From assembly GCA_031291035.1 (NCBI GenBank), contig JAISLI010000050.1, positions 1-64,000 of the forward strand: a stretch of DNA of 64,000 nucleotides, read 5' to 3'. The number at the start of each line of letters is the position of its first letter. Position 1 is the stretch's first letter. The position numbers and the translations under genes are program-made. The DNA is from Desulfovibrio sp. (GTDB taxonomy: Bacteria; Desulfobacterota; Desulfovibrionia; Desulfovibrionales; Desulfovibrionaceae). The notes beneath the pieces are model-generated. The model ran no database searches, was not told the DNA's origin, and saw only the letters and a program-made list of their open reading frames with translations. Positions 13,451-21,634 of the stretch are shown piece by piece.

Positions 13451-13479
13451 AAGTTATCCGCTTTCCGGAAAGCTGTCAA
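13451..13479 (-). promoter_or_regulatory. Candidate metal-responsive promoter/operator of the cus operon
   Basis: Reading leftward, TTGACA (13474-13479) is followed by a 17-bp spacer and TAACTT (13451-13456). The spacer holds the perfect 14-nt palindrome GCTTTCCGGAAAGC (13460-13473). A dyad between -35 and -10 is the layout of MerR/CueR-type operators, although those usually have a 19-20 bp spacer. No merR-type gene is in the window. Confidence 0.45.
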
Positions 13480-13651
13480 GAATGACCGCGACCCTCCGGA
13501 AAATTTTTATGTCGAGGCCACGGATTTTCGCGCACGCATGGCTTGAAAGTCGCGCCGAATACTGCTATCAGAACCCTGCGGTATTATGTGGCGGTTTCAG
13601 ACTCTGCCGGGGGCTGCTGCCGCTTTGGCGGCATTCTTCGTGCCTTCCAGG
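13480..13651. other. Intergenic, no gene seen
   Basis: This interval lies upstream of the cus promoter and ahead of repeat A1. I see no conserved coding frame, RNA gene or terminator in it. Confidence 0.4.
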
Positions 13652-13770
13652 CAGTTCACATGAAACGAGTGAATGCTCCGCAAGGATTTGCAGGCAAATC
13701 CTTGCCGCGAAACAGGAACAGGCGGGCTTTACCCGCCGTAAGCGAACTGTTTCAAGCGTTAATTGCTGTG
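13652..13770 (+). repeat. Dispersed repeat family A, copy 1
   Basis: A nearly complete ~120-bp unit. In order: a GTTCAC...GTGAA hairpin region, AAGGATTTG...CAAATCCTT, then nested arms GAAACAG...CTGTTTC enclosing GGCGGG and CCCGCC, and a terminal AAGCGTTAATTGCTGTGG. It matches 14715-14834 and the reverse complement of 36785-36908. It lies just upstream of the TPR lipoprotein start. Confidence 0.8.
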
Positions 13771-13786
13771 GAACTGGTGTGACGTT

Positions 13787-14599
13787 ATGTTAAAAATTCG
13801 CCATTCGTTGCATGGCATTCCGGTACTGATTTGCCTGGTCGCGAGTGTGTTTTTGGGCTGTGAACGGGCTTCTGTCGGGAGGGACGATGATGATGTCGCC
13901 TTGGCCCGTGCGGCTGTTGCGCAGCGCGACTGGCCGCTTGCCGAGAGGCTCTTGCGCAGATCTCTGCGCACGGAGCAGGAGCCGGACAGGCGATGGGAAG
14001 TCTGGAACATGCTTTTGGCATCGGTCAATGCTGAAGACGAGGAGCCGCGGCTCAGTCTGGAGTACCTTGAAGTCATGCTGGAGGAGTTTTCCGAAAATGA
14101 GTCGCGGACCAAGACCATTTTGGAGCGCATGGGCCGTTGCGCGGAAATGCTGCGCCGTTTTTCCCGCGCGGCGGACATCTGGAGCTCCTACATCTGGCTT
14201 GCCGACCTTGGGCCTGAGGAAATGGTGAACGGCTACCGCCACCTTGCCCAGGCGCATTTCAGCAGACGGCAGTTCGAAGCCGGTGAGGATGTGCTGCAGC
14301 AGTGTCTTTCCCTGTCCCTGTCCGATCACGATAAAATTTTATGTATGTACGATATTGCGGATCAGAACATGGCGCGCCAATGTTGGCAGGAAGTTGCCGG
14401 GATATCACGGCAACTTCTGGACAGCAACCCGGACGGGAAAATGAGGGGCCTTGCCTCCTATCTGCTGGCTGACGCACTGGAACAGCTGGGACGCGGCAAA
14501 GAGGCTCTGGAGCTGTTTGAGCAGGCCCGTGCGGACTATCCCAATCCCGCAGTTATTGATAATCGCATTGCGTTCTTACGTAAAAAAATCAGACGCTAG
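13787..14599 (+). CDS. TPR-containing lipoprotein, unknown role
   Basis: A 270-residue protein with a lipoprotein signal peptide ([13 protein letters not shown], Cys about residue 22). Helical repeats of tetratricopeptide type run through the rest ([38 protein letters not shown]). It is probably anchored in a membrane facing the periplasm and used for protein-protein contacts. ATG 13787 is chosen because the lipoprotein signal begins there; a longer frame reaches 13763 without adding sense. The Shine-Dalgarno sequence is weak. It is flanked on both sides by family A repeats and has no functional neighbours. Confidence 0.75.
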   Translation: MLKIRHSLHGIPVLICLVASVFLGCERASVGRDDDDVALARAAVAQRDWPLAERLLRRSLRTEQEPDRRWEVWNMLLASVNAEDEEPRLSLEYLEVMLEEFSENESRTKTILERMGRCAEMLRRFSRAADIWSSYIWLADLGPEEMVNGYRHLAQAHFSRRQFEAGEDVLQQCLSLSLSDHDKILCMYDIADQNMARQCWQEVAGISRQLLDSNPDGKMRGLASYLLADALEQLGRGKEALELFEQARADYPNPAVIDNRIAFLRKKIRR

Positions 14600-14714
14600 C
14601 TGTTTCCCGCCGCGCTTGCCGACGTCGCCTTGACGGTCAAGACCGCGCCTGTTACTATGTCTAAGCGGATATACTTCGTCACAAACGGTAATCTCAAGCG
14701 TAAGTCGCTCTTGA
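14600..14714. other. Intergenic, weak hairpin only
   Basis: No gene is seen. A small dyad (CTTGACGGTCAAG, about 14630-14642) lies about 30 nt after the lipoprotein stop, without a convincing U-tract. The sequence then runs into repeat A2. Confidence 0.35.
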
Positions 14715-14952
14715 GCAGTTCACGAATGAAACAAGTGAACCGCTCCGCAAGGATTTGCTTGCAAATCCTTGTCGCGAAACAGGAGCAGGCGGGCTTTGTC
14801 CGACGTAGGCGAACTGTTTCAAGCGTTAGAGCAATTTCATTTTGAAATTGCTCTGGCGGCGGGGCGGATGCACCGCCGCCCGCCCATGAGGCGCAGGCGA
14901 AACCGCGTTTCGCCGTAAAGCGCCGAAGGGAGCGTTTCAAAAGCAAAATGCT
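14715..14952 (+). repeat. Dispersed repeat family A, copy 2 (composite, longest copy)
   Basis: The fullest version. The ~120-bp A unit (14715-14834) is followed by the near-perfect hairpin AGAGCAATTTCA/TGAAATTGCTCT (14826-14852), then GGCGGCGGGGCGG...CCGCCGCC, then a block ending CGCCGAAGGGAGCGTTTCAA and AAATGCT. The later blocks recur separately at 26913-26988, 33074-33126 and 46654-46709, so those copies look like pieces of this composite. It is non-coding and lies upstream of the AMMECR1 gene. Confidence 0.8.
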
Positions 14953-15075
14953 GGCCGGGCGGCCGGCCCGCGCAAGCGCAAAACATGTGCGCGGGCGTCC
15001 GTGCGAACCATCCGGGATGACCGCGCTGCCGGTTCGCCGCAAAACGGGATAGGCCGCACGGGAGCGGAAGGAATC

Positions 15076-15642
15076 ATGTCTCTTTCATTTTCGTTGAGCG
15101 AAGAAGACAAGCAATATCTTTCACGTCTGGCCCGACAGTCAATACAAAGCGCCTTCGACAAAACGCCCGCCGCCGCGCCCGCGCCGTTCGACGCGGCGGT
15201 GAACGGCTCTCTGCGCAGAAATCTGGGATCTTTTGTCACGCTCTCCATCAATCACCGTCTCAGGGGGTGCATCGGCACCATCATGGGCAGCGAGCCGCTC
15301 TATGCCAATGTCTGGCGCATGGCGCGCGCGGCCGCCTTTGAAGACCGGCGCTTTCCTCCCCTCGCGCCGGAAGAATGGGCCAAGGCCGATGTGGCCATTT
15401 CCGTACTGGATGAACTTACGCCCTGCTCCGCGCCGGATGCCGTGGAAGTGGGACGGCACGGTCTCGTTCTGCAATACGGCGGCCGCGGCGGAGTTTTTCT
15501 GCCACAGGTACCGGTGGAGCAGGGCTGGGACCGTCTGACCTATCTGGATCAGCTTTGCCTCAAGGCCGGTCTTCCGCCCGGCACTTGGCGCAAACAGGAG
15601 GCGCGGCTGTTCTGGTACGAAGCGTTGGTGTTTCCGGCCTGA
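15076..15642 (+). CDS. AMMECR1-domain protein (AmmeMemoRadiSam system protein A)
   Basis: A 188-residue protein of the AMMECR1 family, with the invariant GCIGTI motif ([14 protein letters not shown]) and the family core [25 protein letters not shown] and [18 protein letters not shown]. The family usually sits beside a Memo-like protein and a radical SAM protein; neither is present here, and the biochemical role is unsettled. ATG 15076 follows GGAGCGGAAGGA. It faces bioY tail to tail with a 57-bp gap. Confidence 0.85.
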   Translation: MSLSFSLSEEDKQYLSRLARQSIQSAFDKTPAAAPAPFDAAVNGSLRRNLGSFVTLSINHRLRGCIGTIMGSEPLYANVWRMARAAAFEDRRFPPLAPEEWAKADVAISVLDELTPCSAPDAVEVGRHGLVLQYGGRGGVFLPQVPVEQGWDRLTYLDQLCLKAGLPPGTWRKQEARLFWYEALVFPA

Positions 15643-15699
15643 CCGCCGGATTTCGCATCCGCCGTTTCAACCGTTCAAGTCTGCTAGGGCCTGTTGGCA

Positions 15700-16329
15700 C
15701 TAATGACCTTGCCTGCCGAGCCAGCCAACAATCGCCGCCGTCAGGCCAGATTTCACAATGTCCGCGAAAATAAAGGGGAAAAAGCCTTTGGCCGCGGCAT
15801 CCATCAGCGTAACCGGCTGTCCGGCGGATTCAAGCCAGCCCCATAGCCAGAGCGTGCCCGGCGTGAGTACAAAAACGGCGTCGCAGACAAAGATGGCTCC
15901 CCACATTGGGAACCAGCGGCAACGGGCGGGGTTGGCGGCAAACAAGTTCAGCGCCGCCCCTTCAAGGACAAAACCCAGAAGATACCCGGCAGTCGGCCCG
16001 GCAAAGACGGCCAGGCCACCCAGACCGCTGACAGTCCAAGGCGCGCCGAGGGCAATGCAGGCGGCATACGTGGCCACGGAAGCCCCGCCCCATCCCCGGC
16101 CCATGGTCACGGCGGCAGCCGCCACGCCGAATGTCTGCAGGGACAAGGGAACCGGCGTAAAGGGCAGCGGAATGGCGACCCGCGAACACAACCCGATGCC
16201 CGCCGCCGCCGCGAACATAAGACACAGGCGGCCGATGGGGCTCATGCCGTCACGCCAGTCGTAAAAAGACCGGCGGCCGCGCCCCGCCAGATCAATCCAT
16301 CCCTGCCAGACATGCGTCACAGAATACAT
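15700..16329 (-). CDS. bioY: Biotin transporter BioY
   Basis: Substrate-binding integral-membrane S component of the biotin ECF transporter, about 209 residues and six hydrophobic segments. Family features include PLPFTPVPLSLQTFGV, the Gly-rich LGAPWTVSGLGGLAVFAGPT, GYLLGF, and a conserved Asp near the C-terminal helix (FIFADIVKSGLTA). ATG 16329 has ATAAGGAGA just upstream; an in-frame start at 16392 is less likely. No bioM/bioN energising genes are adjacent, so it probably uses a shared ECF module or works alone. A TGTGT/ACACA dyad (about 16352-16365) lies in its leader and might be an operator; this is speculative. Confidence 0.9.
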   Translation of the reverse strand: MYSVTHVWQGWIDLAGRGRRSFYDWRDGMSPIGRLCLMFAAAAGIGLCSRVAIPLPFTPVPLSLQTFGVAAAAVTMGRGWGGASVATYAACIALGAPWTVSGLGGLAVFAGPTAGYLLGFVLEGAALNLFAANPARCRWFPMWGAIFVCDAVFVLTPGTLWLWGWLESAGQPVTLMDAAAKGFFPFIFADIVKSGLTAAIVGWLGRQGH

Positions 16330-16407
16330 TCGTGTTCTCCTTATAGCGTCTGATATTGTGTTTCGACACAGCGAGTTGGCGGGCCAGGACAAGCAAGCGG
16401 CGTCTCC

Positions 16408-17912
16408 TCAATCCTTTGTCATGGCGCGCAACGTGATATTCATAGGCTTTTTCGTCACGCCGTGGGCAAAAAATGTTTTTGCAAGACAGGAACCAAAATT
16501 CTCCTTGGGATGGGGCCACCGTGTCGTCGGCACAAGGATGACGACATTGGTTTCCCCGTGTGCCTCGGCCTCCCGCACGTCACTAACCCACCGGTTGATA
16601 ACCGCCATGTGGTATGGCGTTCCGACGCCTTGCATAAAAGGACGTTCCGGATTGGAACTTTCAATAAAAAGCAGGGCCAACACCGCGGGCGCCAGCGAGC
16701 GCAGCACGCGGACATCGGTGAGCAGATAGGCGGCACTGTATAAAAAACACAAAAGCAAAGAAAAAAACACGCCGATGGCGGCTTCAATTCTGCCTGTCAA
16801 CATTGCTGTGGTGTGCGCGGATATGAATGAAGCAGCACGCTCATCATGAGAATGGCGACCAGTGTTATGCAAAAAATTTCCAACATGCGGGAATCATCGG
16901 TTTGCCATCCGCTTGTCATGAATTTCCAGATAAAACGCGCAAGGCACCCGGAACAGACAAGAGCGGCGACAATAACGAACGCAATATTCAGTTGCGCCCA
17001 CAGTTGGCCGAAAGCGGCGAGAGCCATGTCGAAGTGCCATTCATTCAGGCGGACGCGGCCGTATCGGCCGCCCAGCATGTCCAGCGCCGCGGCCAGAATC
17101 CAGAAAACGACAATGGTGAGCAGCATACCGTCAAATGTCGTGAGCGATTGCACAAAGGAACGCATTTTTGCGGACAGTTTTTTTTTCGGCTGACGCCACA
17201 GACGCAGCAAAAGGGTGGAAACGGCATGGCCGCAGGCGATGGCGCTGGCGCATGTCATAGAAAATTGCGCAAGGAAGACGCCGAGCGCGAAAAAGCCCTT
17301 TGTCAACGTGTTCCCGGCGAGTATGTCTTTTCCCGTAAATTGTCCGTGAATGACATAGAGCGCCAGGGCGCAGTTGAGTACGGCGGGGAATACATAAAAC
17401 GCGGATGCCGTGATGCAGTAAGTGTGAAATAAAAAAAGATTATCGTGCGGACGGGATTTGAGCAGACAAAAACTGCATACGGCGAAGGCCAGCGTCAGGA
17501 AGAGCGCCATGCTCCGTTCATTGAGCATGTCCGCAAGGCAGATGTATATCACAACACAGAGGGAGGTGGTAAAAAAGGCCATGAACAATGCGTGGCTTTG
17601 TACCGCTGCCTCAACATAATTTCCCGTAAAGGAGTAAAGGATGGAGGCGAGCCAGCCCATCAGAGGTTGCAGGACTTCAGGAAATATCCTCGCCGGATTC
17701 CAGCGGGTGAGGGAGGGAAACAGGTCGCGGAACTGGGAAAAGTAGGTCCAGTCGTCGCCGCTCCGTGGGGGGAGAGGCATAACCTCTGTATACAGCCAGA
17801 CAATATGGCAGAAAAACAGCAGGCCAAGGCAGAGCGGAATTACCGGATTCCCCTTTGGGCCGCTTGAGAGATTTTTTGAGAAATGTACTGTGGCAAGTTT
17901 CGATGGCACCAT
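16408..17912 (-). pseudogene. Polytopic membrane protein (DUF6056/glycosyltransferase-like), frameshifted
   Basis: Two overlapping minus-strand frames together read as one protein of about 500 residues. Frame one (17912 to a stop at 16797) has an N-terminal transmembrane helix, the motif RSGDDWTYF in the first periplasmic loop and about nine further hydrophobic segments, ending LLHSYPRTPQQC. The other frame carries TAMLTGRIEAAIGVFFSLLL, more transmembrane segments and a soluble tail (VVILVPTTRWPHPKENF). The join HSYPRT/TAMLTGR lies near 16800-16815 and needs a single-base change. The layout resembles DUF6056-type membrane proteins of surface-glycan loci (from memory). The ATG at 17912 has no good Shine-Dalgarno sequence. 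A sequencing error or programmed frameshift is possible. Confidence 0.65.
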
Positions 17913-18107
17913 GATATGGCAATTCAACTTTATAATAGAACAATATTCTGAAACAATGCCAAAGATAATTTGAGAGTTTTTGTTGTGTTACCGCTTGCAA
18001 TAACTGAGATTAAATTCAGATTCAAAAAAGGTGACGGCGTAAAAATACTCCTTATCCCGCGCTCAGTCAAGTTCGCGGCCTACCAGACGCATAAAGCGGG
18101 CCGGGCT

Positions 18108-19286
18108 TCAGTACACGGGCATCGCCGTATCCACTTCCCGCGCCCAGGCGTTCATGCCGCCCCTGAGGTTGAGCATTCGTCCGGGGTAGCCCTCTTCGCG
18201 CAGCATCTCAATCGCGAGGGCGCTTTTTTCGCCCACCTTGCACACAAAAATCGCGTCGTGCGCGGGGGATATCTCGTCCATGCGCCGGGCGAGCTGTTTG
18301 AGGGGGATGGATTTCGCGCCGGGAAGGACGCTGATTTTCAATTCTTCCGGAAGACGCACGTCTATGATCTGTGGCTTCGCTCCGCCCGCGAGGAGCGCCT
18401 TCAGTTCCTTCGGGCCTATTTCTTCAACCGGTTCTTCCAGCGGCGCGCGGCGGGAGCCGCAGAACCGCTCATAATCCGTCAGTTCCCGGATTCGCGGATG
18501 TTCGCCGCACAGCGGGCAGGCCGCGCTTCGGGGGATGTCAAATGTATGGAAGCGCATGGTCCAGGCGTCGAAGGCGAGCAGTTTGTTGATGAGCGGCGAG
18601 GAGCCGCTCAAAATCAGCTGAATTGCCTCCGTTGCCTGTATGCCGCCCACAATGCACGGCAGAACGCCGAGGATGCCTCCCTCCCCGCAGGTGGGCACAT
18701 CTTCCGGCGCGGGCGGTTCCGGCATCAGGCAGCGCAGGCATCCGCCGCGCCGGGCATCGAAGACTGTGGCCTGCCCCTCGAATTGATAGACCGCGCCGTA
18801 AACGTCAGGTTTGCCCAGCAGGGCGCAGGCGTCGTTGATCAGATAGCGCGCGGCGAAATTGTCCGTGCCGTCCACAATGATGTCGAAGTCCCTGAATATG
18901 TCCAGGGCATTGGCGCTGGAGAGGGTCTCATTGAGGGCGGTGACGCGGACATGGGGATTGATGCGGTGAATGCCCTCTCTCGCGGAGTCGGCTTTCGGCC
19001 GCCCGATGTCCTCCGTGCCGTGGATGATCTGCCTCTGGAGATTGCTCTCGTCCACGTCGTCGTTGTCGATAATGCCGATATGGCCCACACCGGCCGCGGC
19101 CAGATACATGGCGGCGGGTGAACCCAGCCCGCCGGCTCCCACAAGCAGCACGCCGCCGCCCTTCAGTTTTTTCTGGCCCGTCAGGCCGACTTCCGGGAGC
19201 AGGAGATGGCGGCTGTAGCGCAGTATTTCCTTCCGGTCCAGTTCCGGAGGAACAGCCTTCGGCGGCGCGACGGCGGTTTTTTTCAT
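18108..19286 (-). CDS. moeB: MoeB/ThiF-type adenylyltransferase fused to a rhodanese domain
   Basis: E1-like enzyme of about 392 residues. The N-terminal adenylation domain has GAGGLGSPAAMYLAAAGVG, DNDDVDESNLQRQ and DGTDNF, with structural-zinc cysteines in CLRCLMP and CPLCG. A C-terminal rhodanese domain (about residues 295-390) carries its candidate active Cys in IFVCKVGEKS. Fusions of this kind (MoeZ/MOCS3-like) activate the C-terminal Gly-Gly of MoaD/ThiS-type carriers and load sulfur. ATG 19286 overlaps the pgeF stop as ATGA, so translation is coupled. No moaD, thiS or cysO is in the window, so the partner carrier is unknown. Confidence 0.88.
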   Translation of the reverse strand: MKKTAVAPPKAVPPELDRKEILRYSRHLLLPEVGLTGQKKLKGGGVLLVGAGGLGSPAAMYLAAAGVGHIGIIDNDDVDESNLQRQIIHGTEDIGRPKADSAREGIHRINPHVRVTALNETLSSANALDIFRDFDIIVDGTDNFAARYLINDACALLGKPDVYGAVYQFEGQATVFDARRGGCLRCLMPEPPAPEDVPTCGEGGILGVLPCIVGGIQATEAIQLILSGSSPLINKLLAFDAWTMRFHTFDIPRSAACPLCGEHPRIRELTDYERFCGSRRAPLEEPVEEIGPKELKALLAGGAKPQIIDVRLPEELKISVLPGAKSIPLKQLARRMDEISPAHDAIFVCKVGEKSALAIEMLREEGYPGRMLNLRGGMNAWAREVDTAMPVY

Positions 19287-20029
19287 GGCCGGTCCCCGAT
19301 CCAGATAAGGCTTGCCTGGCGACCGCATGTTTTTTCTCTTCTGTAGGAGAAGAAAAGGTCGCTGTTGTCCGCCGTGCAGAGATCAATACCGTAAATGTGG
19401 CGTTCCGCGAGCCCCGCTTCGAGAAGTTGCGATCTTGTAAGCCCCCAGAGATCCACGGTTCCGGACGCGGAGTCAAACCAGCGCCTGAAAGATTTCCCCC
19501 ACTCCGCGTCAAAATTGACGAACTCCGCCCGGGGAGGGGAAAGGCTTGGCCCCCGCACCGCCAGCACGTCCCCGGGGTCAAGCCCGTAGCGGCGGCAGAA
19601 GCGCTCCGTGCCGGAAACGGGAAAGGCGCGGCGGTTGCCCCGCCATCCCACATGCAGGGCCGCTATATACTCGCCGCTTCTGTGGGCGAGCAGCAGGGGC
19701 TGGCAGTCCGCCGTCCGTATCAGCAGGGCAAGGCCGCGCCGCCTTGTGGCGAGCCCGTCGCCCCTGTCCGTTTGGCCGGCATGCGGCGAGGTTCTCCAGT
19801 GGACAGGCGCGGGTTCAAAAATAATCTCGTCGCCGTGAACCTGCTCAAGTTCCGCCATCGGGCCGACGTCCAGAATACGGCGCAGGGATTCGCGGTTGGC
19901 CGCGACGCGGGCGGGATCATCCCCCGCGCTGAAGGCAATGTTGCCGCCCCGGCGCGTCTGGAAGGCGCAATGGACATTGGCGATTCCGGGGAACGTAAAG
20001 GGAATATAGCGTATGCTCCTGTTTTTCAT
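19283..20029 (-). CDS. pgeF: Peptidoglycan editing factor / polyphenol oxidoreductase (YfiH/PgeF family)
   Basis: A 248-residue cytosolic protein of the Cu-oxidase_4 (DUF152) family. The E. coli member removes mis-incorporated amino acids from peptidoglycan precursors, and others act as laccase or purine-nucleoside enzymes. Conserved metal-site motifs are present: LEQVHGDEI, RTADCQPLLL, ALHVGWRGNRR. ATG 20029 has AAGGA upstream; an in-frame TTG lies at 20032. The stop overlaps the start of the MoeB-rhodanese gene by 4 nt. There is no obvious functional link to that neighbour. Confidence 0.85.
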   Translation of the reverse strand: MKNRSIRYIPFTFPGIANVHCAFQTRRGGNIAFSAGDDPARVAANRESLRRILDVGPMAELEQVHGDEIIFEPAPVHWRTSPHAGQTDRGDGLATRRRGLALLIRTADCQPLLLAHRSGEYIAALHVGWRGNRRAFPVSGTERFCRRYGLDPGDVLAVRGPSLSPPRAEFVNFDAEWGKSFRRWFDSASGTVDLWGLTRSQLLEAGLAERHIYGIDLCTADNSDLFFSYRREKTCGRQASLIWIGDRP

Positions 20030-20093
20030 CAAAAATTCCTTAAATCATTATATGGGGGGAAGCGCGAAACGCATGGGGGCCGCGGGCGGGTTT

Positions 20094-20729
20094 TCAGGGA
20101 CGGGTTTTCCAGAAACGTTTTTCCGTGCAGACATAGTGTACCGGCTGATCCCAGGCCTCGGCCGGCAGGCTTTCGACAAACTGAAATTCGAAGCATATCC
20201 CCACACACCGGAAATCCGTCAGGCGGCGCAAAAACCTGTCGTAGTAGCCGCCGCCGAAGCCAAGTCGCGTGCCCTGTTTGTCAAAGGCGAGTCCCGGCAC
20301 GACCAGAATGTCCGGCCTGAATGTTTTGCCGGTCTCCTCCGCGCCGAAACCCGGCAGGTTTTCCGGCGGCTCGCGCAGGCCGAAGGCGGCGGGAACGAGT
20401 TGCGCCAGACTCCCGCAAGGGACAAAATCCATGACGCCGGATTCGCGGCGGCGAACGCGGGGCAGGTAGACCGCGCGGCCGCTTGCCCAGGCGTTTTCCA
20501 TCAGCATGTCCACGGAAAGTTCGTCCTGACGGGCCGCATACAGGGCCACGGAACGCGCGTTTTTCCAGTACGCGGTGTCCGCCAGCCGGGCCTGGGCCCT
20601 CCGACCGCGCTTCCGGGCGATGTCCGGCGGCTGGTTTTCGCGCAGCATGCGCATGCGGCGGCGCAGGATGATTTTTTCCGCGGCGGCCGGGGATGATTCC
20701 GGCACGGCGGATTCAGGATTCCGCGGCAT
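20094..20729 (-). CDS. 5-formyltetrahydrofolate cyclo-ligase
   Basis: A 211-residue enzyme that converts 5-formyl-THF to 5,10-methenyl-THF with ATP, salvaging the storage folate. The C-terminal signature GFGGGYYDRFL and the preceding DILVVPGLAFDKQGTRLG are diagnostic. Arg-rich N-terminal helices are normal for the family. ATG 20729 is preceded by GGGGAGG. It starts divergently from the metallophosphoesterase gene, with a 24-bp perfect palindrome between them, and lies 64 bp upstream of pgeF on the same strand. Confidence 0.92.
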   Translation of the reverse strand: MPRNPESAVPESSPAAAEKIILRRRMRMLRENQPPDIARKRGRRAQARLADTAYWKNARSVALYAARQDELSVDMLMENAWASGRAVYLPRVRRRESGVMDFVPCGSLAQLVPAAFGLREPPENLPGFGAEETGKTFRPDILVVPGLAFDKQGTRLGFGGGYYDRFLRRLTDFRCVGICFEFQFVESLPAEAWDQPVHYVCTEKRFWKTRP

Positions 20730-20776
20730 GGCCTCCCCTTTTCACGCGGCAGAAATTGTGGCACAGTCGCCCGCGG

Positions 20777-20800
20777 CGGATCCGTTGCGCAACGGATCCG
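20777..20800. promoter_or_regulatory. 24-bp perfect palindrome between divergent genes
   Basis: The half-site CGGATCCGTTGC is followed immediately by its exact inverse, giving a 24-bp dyad with no spacer. It lies 47 bp from the cyclo-ligase start and 33 bp from the metallophosphoesterase start. It could be an operator or a transcript hairpin; there is no U-tract, so a terminator is less likely. Confidence 0.5.
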
Positions 20801-20833
20801 GAACGTCCTCTTTTATACAAAGGATATCCTGTT

Positions 20834-21520
20834 ATGCCAAGCGCCAATATGCCTGAACAACTGTGGGTTGTCGTGGGGGACATTCATGACGACGCCTCCC
20901 TTTTCGCCCGGATTCCTGAACTGGAAAAAGCCGCGGGAATTCTCGTCACAGGGGATTTGACCATTGTGGGCGGCGTGAAAAAGGCGGAGGCCGTCATGGA
21001 GGAGCTGCGGCGGAGCGGCAAGCCGGTTTTGGCGCAGATCGGCAATATGGACAGGCCGGAGGTTGACCGCTGGCTCACGGAACAGGGAATAAACCTCCAT
21101 GCCCGCACCCGCGAACTGGCGCCGGGAATCGCCGTTTTCGGCGCCGGCGCCTCGACGCGGACCCCTTTCGGCACGCCCAGCGAATTCCCCGAATCCGCCT
21201 ATGAGGACTGGCTGAAAGAGTGTTGGCGCGAGGCCAAAAAATATCCGCACACCGTTCTGGTGTCGCACAATCCCCCCAGAGGAACAGCTTGCGACGTCAT
21301 CCCCGGCAATGCGCACGTAGGTTCCGCGGTTGTGCGGGTCTTTCTGGAAGAAGCCCGGCCCGACGTCTGCCTGTGCGGGCATATCCACGAAGCGCGGGCG
21401 GCGGACAGGGTAGGGCGCACGGCAGTGGTCAACCCCGGTCCGCTCGCCGAAGGGGGGTACGCGCTGCTGCGCTTCGATACCTCCGGTTTGACGGCTGAGT
21501 TGCGGACTCTCGCGCTCTGA
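20834..21520 (+). CDS. Metallophosphoesterase (calcineurin-like, YfcE-type)
   Basis: A 228-residue two-metal phosphoesterase. The signature blocks occur in order: GDIHDD (metal ligands Asp, His), TGDLT, IGNMDRPEV (Asn), VSHNPPRGT (His) and CGHIHEAR (GHxH). The substrate is not predictable from sequence; small relatives hydrolyse phosphodiesters. ATG 20834 has AAAGGA about 10 nt upstream; an in-frame extension to 20693 would run through the cyclo-ligase promoter region and is rejected. Its closest downstream gene is dnaK, 114 bp away. Confidence 0.88.
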   Translation: MPSANMPEQLWVVVGDIHDDASLFARIPELEKAAGILVTGDLTIVGGVKKAEAVMEELRRSGKPVLAQIGNMDRPEVDRWLTEQGINLHARTRELAPGIAVFGAGASTRTPFGTPSEFPESAYEDWLKECWREAKKYPHTVLVSHNPPRGTACDVIPGNAHVGSAVVRVFLEEARPDVCLCGHIHEARAADRVGRTAVVNPGPLAEGGYALLRFDTSGLTAELRTLAL

Positions 21521-21634
21521 AAAATTTTTGTCCGGAGTACTGGACGAATCTCCGGAAGGTCTTAGTTATACAGCACGCGGGCGAAATACTCCGCGCGCGG
21601 CTGAAAAATTGATTTTTCCCCGGAGGATTCAGAT

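Noticed and set aside
14596-15042. A 148-codon minus-strand frame
   Set aside because: It lies almost entirely inside repeat A2 and its flanks, with no domain or ribosome-binding site.
21521-21634. Heat-shock (sigma-32) promoter before dnaK
   Set aside because: No CTTGAA/CCCCAT-like pair with suitable spacing could be found by eye, so none is claimed.
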